In this document: positions 11,275 to 22,401 of the stretch, piece after piece | How positions within the stretch are numbered: the first letter of the stretch is position 1 | How the letters are laid out: the number at the start of each line of letters is the position of its first letter | Assembly: GCA_001566295.1 (NCBI GenBank) | Contig: KQ964259.1 | Location: 310,001 to 374,000 of the forward strand | Origin: Microdochium bolleyi | Taxonomy: Eukaryota > Ascomycota > Sordariomycetes > Xylariales > Microdochiaceae | Reading direction: 5' to 3' | DNA: 64,000 nucleotides | Position numbers and translations under genes: made by a program | Notes under the pieces: model-generated | Databases searched by the model: none | What the model saw: the letters and a program-made list of their open reading frames with translations, nothing else | Told to the model about the DNA's origin: nothing

Positions 11275-12131
11275 GGTTGTGTTTGTTCGGCGTGCGCAGG
11301 CGCGTGCGTGTGTGTGTGCGTGTGTGTGTGTCGAGAGGAGGACAGAGGGCCTCAAGAAACGGGTGGCGGGGGTGGTGGTGGGATGTGTCGATGGCTGGTC
11401 GGTGACAAGCGGCTGTGTTTCCGTTCCCGTGGTTGCTGCGCAGTGGCGGAAGTTGTGATTTGTGTAGATACCAGATTGGAAAGGGAAGAAAAGAAGCAGA
11501 AGGGGACGAAAGATGTGACGTCGCTTCGGCCTGACTGACAGCGAACGAGTCGAGTCCACTGGGCCCCGGCGGCCCCGGCCCCGAGTCGTGTCAAACCCAC
11601 GAGGCCACGCCACGAGGCCGGGGCCGTTATCAAAGCATCAGCTAATGCCGAAGAGCGATACCGGCGTAGAGGGGCAGCAGCTGTGTGCCGCGGTGGTGGG
11701 CCCCATTCTGCAGCAGATAAACCCCGCGCCGGGGGTGGGTTCGGGGTGCTGGGCTTACCTAACGTCAAAGGTACATGTACTCTGGTCCTGGAAGATCCCG
11801 CAGCGATGTAGTCTGGGTACGTAGTATATACGGCAAAGAAACCAGTGTGTGCAACGTCTGTAAGAGTTGTCAAGTTCGGTAGAGATGAATCAGCTACCAT
11901 GCGTATACATGCAGAACAGCCATGATCGCCATGCCTCCAACGCCTCGCTAATGCTACCAAAACATGTGTGCCGGCCCAGGGGGAGCTGCAAGACGCCGCT
12001 TGCTTCCCATGAGATGCGTAAAAAGTGGCAATGTTCCCTCCCCGATGCAGTTACTGAAATGCCATGCCGTACAAAAGAAAACAGATACACCGGTGGTGCA
12101 CGATGTGAGAAGACTCTATCGAGCACGTACC
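11275..12131. other. Intergenic, promoter of GATase-like gene
   Basis: About 0.86 kb between the GATase-like start and the 3' end of the receptor gene. It contains a GT-rich microsatellite near 11303-11331 and otherwise nothing recognisable. Confidence 0.5.
11303..11331. repeat. (GT)n microsatellite
   Basis: A run of about 29 bases, almost pure alternating G and T with two single-base interruptions (cgtgcgtgtg...cgtgtgtgtgt). It lies about 30-57 bp upstream of the GATase-like ATG, so length variation could affect the 5' leader. Confidence 0.85.
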
Positions 12132-14015
12132 CTACAGCTGCAGGGACCGTCGCGACTCTGAAGCGCCGAGGTGGTAAGAGAGTGGACGCCGTTCGGCGTT
12201 TCTACTGCCCCGGCGGTCATTCTCAACGTCCATGTCGTCCCACCACTCCCTTGGTCTCCGAGGTGGCACTTTCAATGTAGCAGCCGCCATCAGCCCGCGG
12301 TCGAGATCCTCCTGGGCACGTCGGAAGTGTGCCATGCGGGCGTCGCGCTGCACGTGGGGTTGGAAACGCTCCGACTGTCGGAAGAAGCGGCTCGCGGACC
12401 CGAGCCTCGATCCCAGGCCCTCCCAAAATCCTCCTTGCAGCTCCCGCCATGGCTTCTCCCAGCCCAGGAAGAAGCAGCAGTCGACGGCAGCACCGATGCA
12501 GAGACTGGCGATGCTCGCGACCTGCAACTCGAATGGGCCGCTCGCCGTCTCGCTCACATTATCGGCGAAGCCCAGGACTTGCGACACAAAGGGGGCAATC
12601 CAGCTGATTACGTATATGACGGGGTACACCACCAGCAGTCGGAGCTGGCGGTGGGTTCGCTCCCGAGAACGTCGCATTACTTCGCCTGTCGCGTCGGCCG
12701 AGAGGTGCAATACCGCACCGTCGGGGGGTGCCGCAGTCGTCGAGTTTCGATACCAAGCAAATGTCGAGCTTGGTGGTTGCGCCTCCACTGGTGCAGATAC
12801 TGACCGCGTCAAGGCCAAAAGAGCCGCCTCACGGTGCTGAGAGACACTGGGGAGCTCTGTGGTGCTGCGTTGCACTGTTCTGGGAGGGCGAGTGGGTAGC
12901 GGTATGTCGTCGGCGAGCTTCATGCCAAGGCTGGCAACTTGCTTAGCAGCGAATGGACTTTCTCTGGGAGCAGTCTTCTCTGTCGGATCGAAGCTATGCA
13001 GATTCCACGCGATTGAGTCTGGCCGGGGTCGTGCAGGTCGTTGCGCAGTAACCTGACGCTCGCTCATGACCTTGGTGCTGGCGCTCGAGGCCACAGAGTT
13101 CTGCCGTTCATCCGTGACTTTTCCGATGCCCTTCTGCATGCTGTCGCGTGCCGAGTCGAGAAGGCCGTGGTCCATGATCGATGGCGTGGGCGGAACCTCA
13201 TCGGCCGGGAGGCTAGGCTTCCCAAACAGCCCGGGACTCATGGTACTCGTGCTATGCTGCACCTTGCCGAAGCGCCGGAAGCGGAGGCCCACGTAAAGGT
13301 AGACTGAGGCATATATGATGGAGATGAGGCCGAAGATGACATATCGAGGGCCCCAGCTGAGAGCTTGTCGATACCACTCTGGGTGTACAGGCAGGTAGCA
13401 GTTAGGCCCATTGGGGACGAAACGGCCGCCTGAGATCGGGACTACTGCTGCAATTGCGAGAGGGAGGACAACCCAGACGATGTAGGCGATTCGCCGGTAC
13501 GGATAGAGCCCGCCTTCGTGGGCGTTGAGGACGTACAAGGCCTGGTGGATGGCGACCATGAGAACGGCGACGTCAGTGGCCTCGATGGCCGCCGTCAGCA
13601 GAAAGCCAGAGACTTGGCAGAAGTAGTACTCGTTCTCCAGGTTCCGCGTACTAAAGTAAACCAATGGGTTGAGCACTAGCCACATGGCTTTCATCATGTC
13701 GCTCTGGATCAAGAGCATGATAAGGCTGCAAGAGAAAGGTCAGCTCCTTGTTCAGAACATGGTCAGGCCAGGCCAGGGAGGCACGTACTCTTGGCGGAAG
13801 CTCCGCCGCATCCGCACAAACCAGTAGAAGGCCGTGAAGGCGGCGAGGACGCTGACAGAAGCGAGCGAAATAGAGACGATCATGAGAATCCGTTGGCGGT
13901 GGGGATACGGGATAGAGCTGCTTGCGATCTCGCCCTGCACCAAGGCCTCGTCTGCCCGCTGCAGGACATGTCGCACGAGGACGAGGCCCGGATTGGGGCT
14001 CTCCAGAGGTGCCAT
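12132..14015 (-). CDS. Git3/GPR1-family G-protein-coupled receptor
   Basis: Two exons, 14015-13789 and 13725-12132, give 606 residues. The splice rebuilds FRQDLIMLLIQSDMMKAMW, matching the conserved first intracellular loop/TM2 signature of Git3-type glucose/amino-acid receptors. TM1 is visible at about 43-67 (ILMIVSISLASVSVLAAF), followed by the Cys-containing TM3 region, TM4, and TM5 (YVIFGLISIIYASVYLYVGL). A long, Ser/Pro-rich third intracellular loop of roughly 200 residues then leads to TM6 (LLVVYPVIYVISWIAPFVSQ) and TM7 (ASIASLCIGAAVDCCFFLGW). The polar C-tail is cytoplasmic. Family members couple to a G-alpha and cAMP signalling in carbon or methionine sensing. The ligand here is unknown. 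In-frame sequence upstream to 14219 could lengthen the N-terminus, but the ATG at 14015 fits family length better. Confidence 0.9.
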
Positions 14016-16576
14016 CTGGTGCTCGGTAGGTTGGTGATTGCACCGGGGCGCGACTCTTCGCTGCCGTTGGGCTGTGAAGGTCTCGCCGTGGCCCTTGAAT
14101 GTTACCGCGTCCTCCAAGATTGGTCCCGCCGACGCGAGGGCCGCATGCTGACAGCGACAGCTGCTGTGATCGTGGCTGCGTTGGGTGAGAGGCAGGCAGG
14201 CAGAACACTGGCGTGTCACAGGAGCGATTGCGTGGAAGCTGGGTCGTACTTTGTTATTGTTGATGCTGAGTGCAAGAAGGGAGGAGCTGGGGAGCGAAGT
14301 GGGCGAGCAGCAGGGTGTGGTGGAAGTGACGTGGAGAAGACCGTGTAATTAGAGGCTGGAAAAAACAAAGTTGTGCGGGCATCGGAACCAGGTCCGGAGG
14401 GTGCCCAAACGAAGGCAGCCAACGCGGACGGCTAGGGCGGTCAGGGTCCTGCCGCTAATCGAGCTACCGTTACTGGAGCAGAGGCGATGGCAGGTCCAAC
14501 GGTGAGGAGGCAGTGGCCGGGTGACGTGAAAGTTTGCTCGATTCGACGTGATGAGGCGGCCAGTATCCGTCAGAGTTGCGGTATTAAACCTGTCATTTGT
14601 TGCCCGCAGGCAGCGACTGCAGGAGGGCGCGTACGGCGTGTGGCCAGCCAGATGTGCCGTGCTGTGTTGTGTTGTGCTGTGCTGGCAGCACGGGCGGGGC
14701 GCGGGCGGGCGGAATGGAATGGATCAACACCCCAAAGCAGCAAGAAAAACAGGGCAATGGCGGCGGTGCTCTGCGGCGCAGGCGGTTGATTGCCGGGCCG
14801 GGATCCAGAGGAGATGGCACTCGCTTCCTCAGTGGCAGGTTTGGCGAAAGGATGACGTTGGTAGGCACACAGCCAGGAGGAAACTGCTGCACCACGGCCG
14901 GCGGTGAAGCAGACAATGGGCATTGTTCGCAGCCTCCCACCTCCAATCCTCGCTGGAGTGAAGCGCCGCACTGCCAACAGCATCAGACAGACCGTCACAC
15001 GCATCGAGGGATGGCCATGGAGCCTGAGGGCGGACGAGATGAGTGGTCCCACGTCAACCTCGCAGGGTGGGGCTGCCTGCCGGGGAAGTCCTTGCTCCAG
15101 TGATCGTGGTGAAAGCCCGCGAGGAGCTCGCGAGGCTCCAGCGGCTAATCTGTGCTTGGTGATGGGATCCGCCAATGTCTGGCCCCTTCAGTGGCCGCCC
15201 AGGGTCCCCTCGTGACAGCGCCCTGCGTCCAGGATCGGGTGTCGATCCCCATTGCACATTCGACCCTCGGCACCACGACAGGCAATGCCGCCCGTCGGCT
15301 AGCCACGCGCCCGGAACCGAGCGCGAGCTGGACAGCCGAGCGTCCTGCTGGTCGTGACGCAGCTTGAGTCCAGCTTGTGCCGGGGCGTGTGTTGAGATGA
15401 GGCACAGCAATGCCGTCGGAAGCCAGAGCGCCGCCTCTTTCCCGGCGGTCGCTGCACTAAGCCATGTCTTACAGCAGCAACGCGGACGCCTGAAATGTCC
15501 CTCATGATGCACGACACCACCCTCCCTTGCCTTGCGTCGGAATCACAAACTGCCTTTCCCCGCGATCTGTCCCCATTTATCGGGCTCCTGCGGCAGCCAA
15601 CCGCACCATCCGAGTCCTCCTCTTTGTGAGCCCGCGCCGGCCTGCGTCGACCTGGACCCGACTGTCGTGAACGAGCGGTGACAAGCAGGACGCTAGCGCT
15701 GCCGCAAAAAGACGCAATACCTGCTCAGGGACCATGGGGTACATTGCTCTAGTGCGCCAAACTGGCCCCTAACTTGCAGCTCCCTCCGCTGGTCTCTGGA
15801 GTGGGGTGAACAATGGATGGGTCGATGTTGTCGCCCGATGCTTCGGCGGGCGGGCCAGCGGGCGAGGTGGCTAGCCGAGTGTGGTGCGTCGACACCGCTC
15901 GCGTTTGTTGCGGCGCAGAGGAATCATGCAGACGGAACGTGGCGTTGTCGTTGAAGGAACGGTGTGTGGTTGAGTCTGTTGCAGTGGCCGACAATCTGGA
16001 GTCGGTCCGGGGCGCGCTTGCGGCGGCAGTGTTGTTTGCGACGTCGGGTGGGCGAGGCAAAGACATGATGCAAGATGCAAGGTGCTGCGGAGCCTCAGAG
16101 CAGACTTTGCAGCATCGGGAGCCCATAGTTGTCAGGGTGGTATAATTTATCTTCGCACGCGCGGTGGTGTTGGAACGAAGGGTCTGATGATGGCGCTGCC
16201 GCGACGTGAGCGGGAAGTGAGGGTAGCCTGAATTGACCCAGGCCACTGTCTCAATAGAATGGTAATTGCCTCGCAATCGCCGTGCCTGCCTCATCCACGC
16301 AGTGGTCTGTCTCTATGGGCCCACCAACAATGAACAACCGTGACGTCCACTGCATTGAGATGCTGAGAGGCTGCCTGGCCAGTTCCAGCCCGCCGACATC
16401 AGCCATTGCCTACAAGATCTCGCAAGGTGCATCGTCCTGAGGTCTTTTTTTCTAACACGGACCTCACCACACCGGCATTCACAGTACGCAATTCCTTTCG
16501 GATCACAGTCAGCCAAGACCTGGTCGTATGTTTTCTCTCCCGTACTCTACAAGTCCGCTTCGCAGTCTCTCTCCTA
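14016..16576. other. Long intergenic region, no supported gene
   Basis: About 2.6 kb lies between divergently transcribed genes (receptor on minus, E3 ligase on plus). Open frames such as a minus-strand one at 15749-16294 (Ser/Thr/Ala-rich, with a CCKVC element) were inspected. They show no domain, no signal peptide and composition close to background. The region plausibly holds two promoters and long 5' leaders. Confidence 0.5.
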
Positions 16577-17701
16577 ATGGCAGGAAGTCCAGATCTCCAT
16601 CATCATCGTCTCCATCAAAGCATGGCAGAAACCCCTGACTTCGACCCTCTGTGGAGGCTCCCGTCGCCTGCGGCCCTGGTCCCAAGAACTGCACAACTAC
16701 AGCCAGCGCACACGACCGCGCTCAGCACCACAAGCTCGAACTCGATCGCTGCGGCCGTCCGCGCCCGACGCAGAGGTGTAGATGAGACTGCCACCGGCTT
16801 CGCAGGGACGGTCCAGGGCGGACAGGGCGTCAACATTGCTGTTGCACCTCCTCTCAGCAACATCCAAGATCTCCACCCAGGCCTCATGCGCGGACCGGTG
16901 ACTGCAGCACCGCCACCATCAGCAGGTAGATGGATGCCAGCGTTTCATCCGGGTACTGGGTCGATGTAGGACACCAACCCACCACCACGTGAGAACAAAG
17001 TTTGCTGCATCGTGTGCGAAGATGAAGTGCCCTATCTGCAGGCTGTTCCATTCCACTGTAGTCACTTCCAGTGCCACCGCTGCATCCGGCAGAACGTCAT
17101 GGCCGCCATGACGAGTCACCCTTTCCTGCCCGCACGTTGCTGCTCGGTCATCTCAACAGACGGCCTCCAGTCCCTGGGTGTGTTCTCGAGCAAGGAGATC
17201 ACAGAATACCGCAACAAGCTGGAGGAGATGACCAACCCGAAAGCCAAGCTGTACTGCCACAAGACGGATTGTGCTGCATACATCCCAAGTGCGAACCACG
17301 GACCGCGTGTGGGAACATGCATCAAGTGCAGTCTCAAGACCTGCAAGGTATGTCACCAGAAGTCGCATTTCGGAAAGTGCGACCCCAGCCATCTCGACAA
17401 TGAGACCAGAGAGAACGAGTCAATTCTCCGGATGGCCGAGTCCAGAGGATGGAAGCGTTGCCCGAACTGTTCCAACCTGGTGCAGAAGAACGGCGGTTGC
17501 GACGAGCTGCTGTAAGTACTCTGAAGCACCATAAAGCCGGATTTGTGTGCTACGTCTGAAGCTGACAATGAGCCTCGCAGATGTAGTTGTGGTCAGACAT
17601 TCTGCTATGCTTGCGGCCTGCCGCGAGCACACTACCACATCTGCCCTATCGCGCAGACGGCGGCCACTGCTGCCGGACAACCACCAGTGACTCGTAGCTA
17701 G
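16577..17701 (+). CDS. RING-IBR-RING (RBR) E3 ubiquitin ligase, 3 exons
   Basis: Predicted exons are 16577-16897, 16970-17511 and 17581-17701, encoding 327 residues. After a low-complexity N-terminus (about 1-115) comes RING1, beginning CCIVCEDE (Cys120, Cys123) with HCSHFQCHRC. An IBR follows (LYCHKTDC...CIKCSLKTCKVC...GKC), then RING2/Rcat with CPNC (Cys271, Cys274), NGGC (Cys284, the expected catalytic thioester Cys), CSC and FCYAC. The third exon supplies the last zinc ligands, so the splice is required for a functional Rcat. RBR enzymes accept ubiquitin on the RING2 cysteine before transfer to substrate. The protein is short, and no ubiquitin-like or Ariadne domain is visible. The start is uncertain: ATG 16622 is also in frame, and an upstream exon is possible. 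Confidence 0.85.
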
Positions 17702-18022
17702 CGAGGAGCTCATAAACTTCCGATCTCCGCGTCCGCCTTGTGCCGGTCCTCAGAGGGGTGGCCCCTCTTGGTCACGGGGGCCGTCGATATCATCACTTTA
17801 CACCATGGGCACTCGTCTCACTTCTCCAGATCGTGTAGCACACAGTAAAGCCGACGGCATTGATATTTACCGGCGGCAAGTGGTATTCAGGAGCATACCA
17901 AGACTCCACTGAAGAAGACGCGTCATTGCGATAAGAGAGTATGACATAACAATGCAGATATGTGTAGGATTGGAAAATGCAATGGCAGGCGACCAATGAA
18001 CAACTCAGGGCTTATTATGCTA
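17702..18022. other. Convergent spacer between E3 ligase and transporter
   Basis: About 0.32 kb between two 3' ends. Nothing further was recognised. Confidence 0.5.
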
Positions 18023-20129
18023 TCATGCGCTCCCGTGAGTAGGCTTCTCGCTGCTGTTGCCACGTGTTGAGTCTGCCTTGACACCACCGGAGGCAGCCTC
18101 GAGCCGGCTCTCTACACTGGATGACAGGTCTACCTTTGCCTTCCAGCCCATGTACCACTTGCCCGCAAAGAGCTCCTCCATGCGCTCCATGGGGACGCCC
18201 TTGGTCTCGGGGGCCCAGAGCCAGAGGACGACGAGGCCAATGGCGCAGACGAAGGACCAGAAGACATAGGCGCCCCAGACATTGAGGCTGGCGAACATGT
18301 TTGGCGTCACGCGGACGACGGCGAACTGGAAGAACCAGTGGCAGGCCATGTTGAAGGCGTAGCACACGTTGCGGATGCGCGTCGGGTAGATCTCTGTGGA
18401 GTAGAGATACTGGACGGTGCTATTTGAGGGCATCGTGTTAGCATTCTTAATTAGATGCGACTAAGACGCGAGGACAGTGCAAGACTTACCAAAGACCAAT
18501 CGACCAACCGACGGCATACACAAACACGCTGGCGATGGCCGCGTCGCTGGCCGACTTGTTCTCCGGGCCCAGGCGCCAGATGGCCATGTAGACGGCCATG
18601 TAGACGTGGGTGAGGCACTGCATGGCGAGGCCGGCGGTAAAGCAGACCCTGCGGCCGAAGACGTCGACGAGGCCCCAGGTGAAGGCCATGGTGAAGACGA
18701 GCTTGACGATGCCGTACGCGCCCGAGGTGATGAGCGACGTGTCCTTGCCCGTGACGCCGGCGTACTGGAAGATCTCGGGGACGTAGTACGTGATGCCGTT
18801 GCCGCCCGTCCACTGCGCAATCAGCTGCATGGTGAACCCGAGCAGGAAGCGCGTGCGGTAGGTGCGCAGGGTCGCGATCTCGCGGATGATGCCCCACGTC
18901 GTGGTGCCCGCGAGGGCCTTCTCCTTGTCGTGGATCTGGCGCTGCAGCTCCTCGAGCTCGGCGGCGACCGCGGCCTGGGCCTCGTCGCCGGCGTTGCTGC
19001 CTCCGGTGCGCAGCTTGGCGAGGACGGCGATGGCCTCGTCGGAGCGGCCGCGCGAGGCGAGCCAGCGCGGGGTGTCGGCGATGAAGAAGGACGCGAGCAG
19101 CGCGAGGCCCGTGGGGATGAGGGAGATGGCGATGACGAGGCGGTACTGCACGCGGGAGACGGGCAGGCCGCGCTCGGCGCCGTACGAGATGAAGAAGCCG
19201 ATGGTCAGGAAGGAGAGGAGGACGACCATGTAGATGCTGACGACCATGCCGCGGGAGCGGGCCGGGGCGATCTCGGAAAGGTACAAGGGGGCGACGACGG
19301 TCAGGCCGCCGGCGCCGAGGCCGCCCCAGATGCGGGCAAAGAGCATGAGGCCCAGGATGCCCGAGGAGAAGGTCTGTAGGAGGTTGCCCGTCATCCAGAT
19401 GACCATGGATAGCTGCCAGCAGCGCAGGCGACCGAGCTTGTCGCAGACGCCGAGGATCATAAGCGCGCCGATGGCAGCGCCCAGGACGCCAAAGGACGAG
19501 ATGTTGGCCTTGCGGTCGGCGAGGCCAGAGGCGTTGCCGGGCCAGAGCTCGGGGAGCAGGCCAAAGTCCTTCTTGAAGGACGACAGCCCCGTCGAGGAGC
19601 TAAAGCCGCCTTCATCGTAGCCTGGATTCGGGGGATTGTAAGAATGGTGGTCTGCACTAGCTGGGTATTGGAGGCTGATGAATAGTGACCAGGCAGGAAA
19701 GAGAACATACCCTTGGGGATGGAGCCGCAGGCAATGACCACGATGGTGAAGTAGTAGTACCAGTTGATGTCCTTCATGGTGACCGAGGAGGAGGGCGGTG
19801 CAGATGGTAGGTAGGGCTTGGTGTCGAGGGTGGCGAGGAAGCTGTCAACCCAGTCTGGGGAAGGGGACGTTATATATAACAATGTACAGCAGGCGCGTCG
19901 AACGTGACAAGCAGCCAACCAGGCGGAGGAGCAGACAATAGCGTAGGGATGCGAGAACGGGCGCCGCAGCGCACTGGCCGCCGGGAGAGTCTGGGGTAGC
20001 CGATCCGAACCGGCGAGTCGGATGCAGGGCGTCCTGGGGCAGGTCGGGGATGCTGGCAGTGGTCGTCGGTTCAGGCACGATATATGGAGAAGACGGTGGT
20101 GAGGCGTTGGAATCCCCAGAACGGGGCAT
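18023..20129 (-). CDS. MFS sugar/quinate-type transporter
   Basis: Secure exons are 19621-18490 and 18419-18023, preceded by an exon ending at 19711 that contains MKDINWYYYFTIVVIACGSI (ATG at 19777). These parts alone give 531 residues. The product has the sugar-porter layout: GRLRCWQ in loop 2-3 (a variant of the GRR/K signature), SEIAPARSRGMVVS in the TM4-5 region, DTPRWLASRGR (the PESPR-like motif), a long central loop rich in Glu/Arg, PTRIRN after TM10 and PETKGVPMERMEELF near the C-terminus. The sequence before 19777 (WVDSFLATLDTKPYLP) also looks coding and follows a CAG acceptor, so a short upstream exon is probable. ATG 20129 (MPRSGDSNAS...) is my tentative start, joined by a weak donor. 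The substrate is unproven. The divergent amidohydrolase suggests an aromatic or lactone acid. Confidence 0.87.
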
Positions 20130-21189
20130 GGAAGGAGCGGAGATGGGAATCAGGGGCCGCCTCTCGCTAGCGTGCGTGGCTGCCGCGAGTCACGGCACTG
20201 GCGTGAAAACTCTACGCAGTCGGTACTCCATCGACCACTATTAGACCACTGCTAGACACCAACACCAGCACACGGGCCAGCAGCACACAGAGGCCGCAGC
20301 CACTCGGAACTTGCCCGAGCTTGGGGTCGCGGGCGGCCCAATCACTCGTCGTCACCACTGCCATCTCCAACTTGCACAGTCACAGCTCCTCTGTCCAGCC
20401 CTCGGCCACCTTCCGGCAATTTGCCCACGTTCCTCAGCTCCTCTCGCCACTGCCCGTCGGCCAACTTCCGTACATCGCCATCACTTCGCCAGTTCTCCTC
20501 CGCCGACGCTCGCTCTGAGATACCGTCAATCTCGTGCAAACAACAAGGAGCTCGCCGAGCTCAGTGCCAAGTGTCTCCAACAATGTCGGCTGCCCGCTGC
20601 CAAGCGCAACTTCGACGCATCACGGACGCGCCTCGAGGCCCGTAATTCAGCCGAGTACGACCTCGTCGCTGGCGATCCATTGGTTTCCTCCCCCGATCCC
20701 CTCACCGGCCGCAAGTCGGCTCTGCAGGTCGGGGCCTGTGAGAGGACGGAGAAACATAGCGACGTCCTCCTCCCATCGATCTGTCAGACCGGCATGTCTC
20801 CACGCTCGGCCTACTTCCGGGCTGGTCCACCCCGGCCCATCGGCCGCCCCGGCTTGAGCCCGGGTGTTGTGACGGTCCCCTCGGTTCGTGGACGTGACGT
20901 CCAGCAGAGGAGTCGTAAGCTTTCGGCCTCGTGCCGGCCACGGTCGTCGTCTCTTGCTTCGTTTTCTTGTTCTCTTAACAACCCTCGCTTGGCTGCCGAG
21001 ACTTTGCTTCCACGACGGAAGACCACAACGACAACCACTACTACGCAAATAATACAGAACGGCGAGTTATTGTTCAGTACCGCCAAGAGGAAACAGCCTC
21101 CCACAGAACCCACGAAGTATGATACAAGCACTATCTTTACACGCCAGTCTCCCCTTCATAATATCTCACCCACGCGTACTACGCCCGCC
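20130..21189. promoter_or_regulatory. Divergent promoter region of transporter and amidohydrolase
   Basis: About 1.06 kb separates the tentative transporter start from the amidohydrolase ATG. The amidohydrolase frame stays open upstream through 20311, but the translation there is compositionally random (Ser/Arg/Pro/His-rich, no domain), so I treat it as leader rather than coding. A pyrimidine/AC-rich stretch (about 21020-21185) directly before the ATG resembles a fungal 5' untranslated region. Confidence 0.45.
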
Positions 21190-22401
21190 ATGTTCGAGTC
21201 GTCCTTGAGCAAGACCAGCACGGCTCTGGAGCAACTGTTTTGCCACACAACGTCTCGCTTCCGCAGCTATCGGTCCTCAGCCCGGATGGCCACCGCAGAG
21301 GTTGCTGTTCAAAAGAAGCATGACGTCAGCACACAGGATACAGCCCAACAGGACAATGTAACCAGCACAGGTCTAAACTTCAAGGCGAAACTACCGTCTC
21401 AAGCATGGGACTCGCACATGCACGTCCTCGACCCACGCTTCCCCCTATCTCCAAGCGCAGTGTACGTGCCGTCATCCTCGGCACCGACCAAGCTCAAACA
21501 CGCCCAGCACTTTGAGTCGGGCGTAGGGCTGGACAACATCGTGCTCGTCCAGCCTTCGATCTATGGATATGACAACAGCTGTCTGCTCGACGCTCTGCGG
21601 ACGCTTGGGCCGGACCGAGCGAGGGGCGTGGTCGCCTTCGAGGACCCAGCTGCCTGGGCTGCCAACGAGGAGGCAGAATCGTCATCCTCAGAGTCAGACA
21701 CCTCCTCGACGACGACGCTGACCGATGCAACAACCACAGTCAGCCACCAGATCCTGCGGGAATGGCACGAGCTCGGCGTCCGCGGCGTCAGGATCAACCT
21801 GCAGTCGGTTGGTAGCAAAGACGTGCCCCCGGAGGATTTCCGCGCCATGCTGCAGCGGTACATCGACGTCGTGCGGCCGTTCGGCTGGGTCGTCCAGCTC
21901 TACGTCGCCATGGACATGGTCCACATCCTAGAGCCCCTGGTCCGCAGCAACAACCATGACGGGTTCAAGCTGTGCATCGACCACATGGGCCACCCACACG
22001 TCTCCCGCCTGGCAGAATACCAGGCCACGCGGGACCCGTACACCATCCCCGGCTTCGACGCGCTGGTCCGCCTCCTGGACACGGGCAAGGTGTTCGTCAA
22101 GATGTCCGCGGCGTACCGGTTTAGCGCGGAGATGGCGACATCGACACCACCCAGTGCCGGTACTCGTGCTCTGCCCGACGCGGCGTCAAGAGATGTCTGG
22201 CCCATCGCCACGGAGCTCCTGCGCGTGGCGGGCCACAGTAGGGTCGTGTTCGCGACGGACTGGCCGCACACGAGGTTCGACGGGCTCGACATCCGGCCGT
22301 GGATCCAGAGCATCGTCGACATGTGCAGTGGCGACGAGGAGCTGATAGAGAGGGTGTTCAGGGGTAATGCGGAGGACCTGTGGTCTGTTGAGAGACAGTG
22401 A
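21190..22401 (+). CDS. Amidohydrolase, 2-pyrone-4,6-dicarboxylate lactonase-like
   Basis: A single exon encodes 403 residues from ATG 21190. The core is an amidohydrolase-2 (metal-dependent hydrolase) TIM barrel. DSHMHVLDP (Asp74-His76-x-His78) starts the barrel, followed by FPLSPSAVYVP and LVQPSIYGYDNSCLLDAL. VRGVRINL lies in the middle, CIDHMGHPH carries the strand-6 His, and FATDWPHTR near the end supplies the conserved Asp. This order matches fungal relatives of LigI-type PDC lactonases, which open a pyrone-dicarboxylate ring in aromatic acid breakdown. A Ser/Asp/Thr-rich insertion (about 158-180) is unusual. The first 60 or so residues are variable and could be a targeting peptide, since they include Ser/Arg-rich sequence; an internal ATG (MATAEVAVQ) is an alternative start. 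The head-to-head permease suggests coupled uptake and hydrolysis. Confidence 0.88.
   Translation: MFESSLSKTSTALEQLFCHTTSRFRSYRSSARMATAEVAVQKKHDVSTQDTAQQDNVTSTGLNFKAKLPSQAWDSHMHVLDPRFPLSPSAVYVPSSSAPTKLKHAQHFESGVGLDNIVLVQPSIYGYDNSCLLDALRTLGPDRARGVVAFEDPAAWAANEEAESSSSESDTSSTTTLTDATTTVSHQILREWHELGVRGVRINLQSVGSKDVPPEDFRAMLQRYIDVVRPFGWVVQLYVAMDMVHILEPLVRSNNHDGFKLCIDHMGHPHVSRLAEYQATRDPYTIPGFDALVRLLDTGKVFVKMSAAYRFSAEMATSTPPSAGTRALPDAASRDVWPIATELLRVAGHSRVVFATDWPHTRFDGLDIRPWIQSIVDMCSGDEELIERVFRGNAEDLWSVERQ

Noticed and set aside
15749..16294. Minus-strand 181-codon frame with a CCKVC element
   Set aside because: Low-complexity Ser/Thr/Ala translation without a signal peptide or family match. It could be a small gene but cannot be supported.
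18477..19379. Plus-strand 300-codon frame opposite the MFS transporter
   Set aside because: Shadow of the transporter exon. Its Glu/Gly/Asp-rich composition is that expected for the complement of hydrophobic codons.
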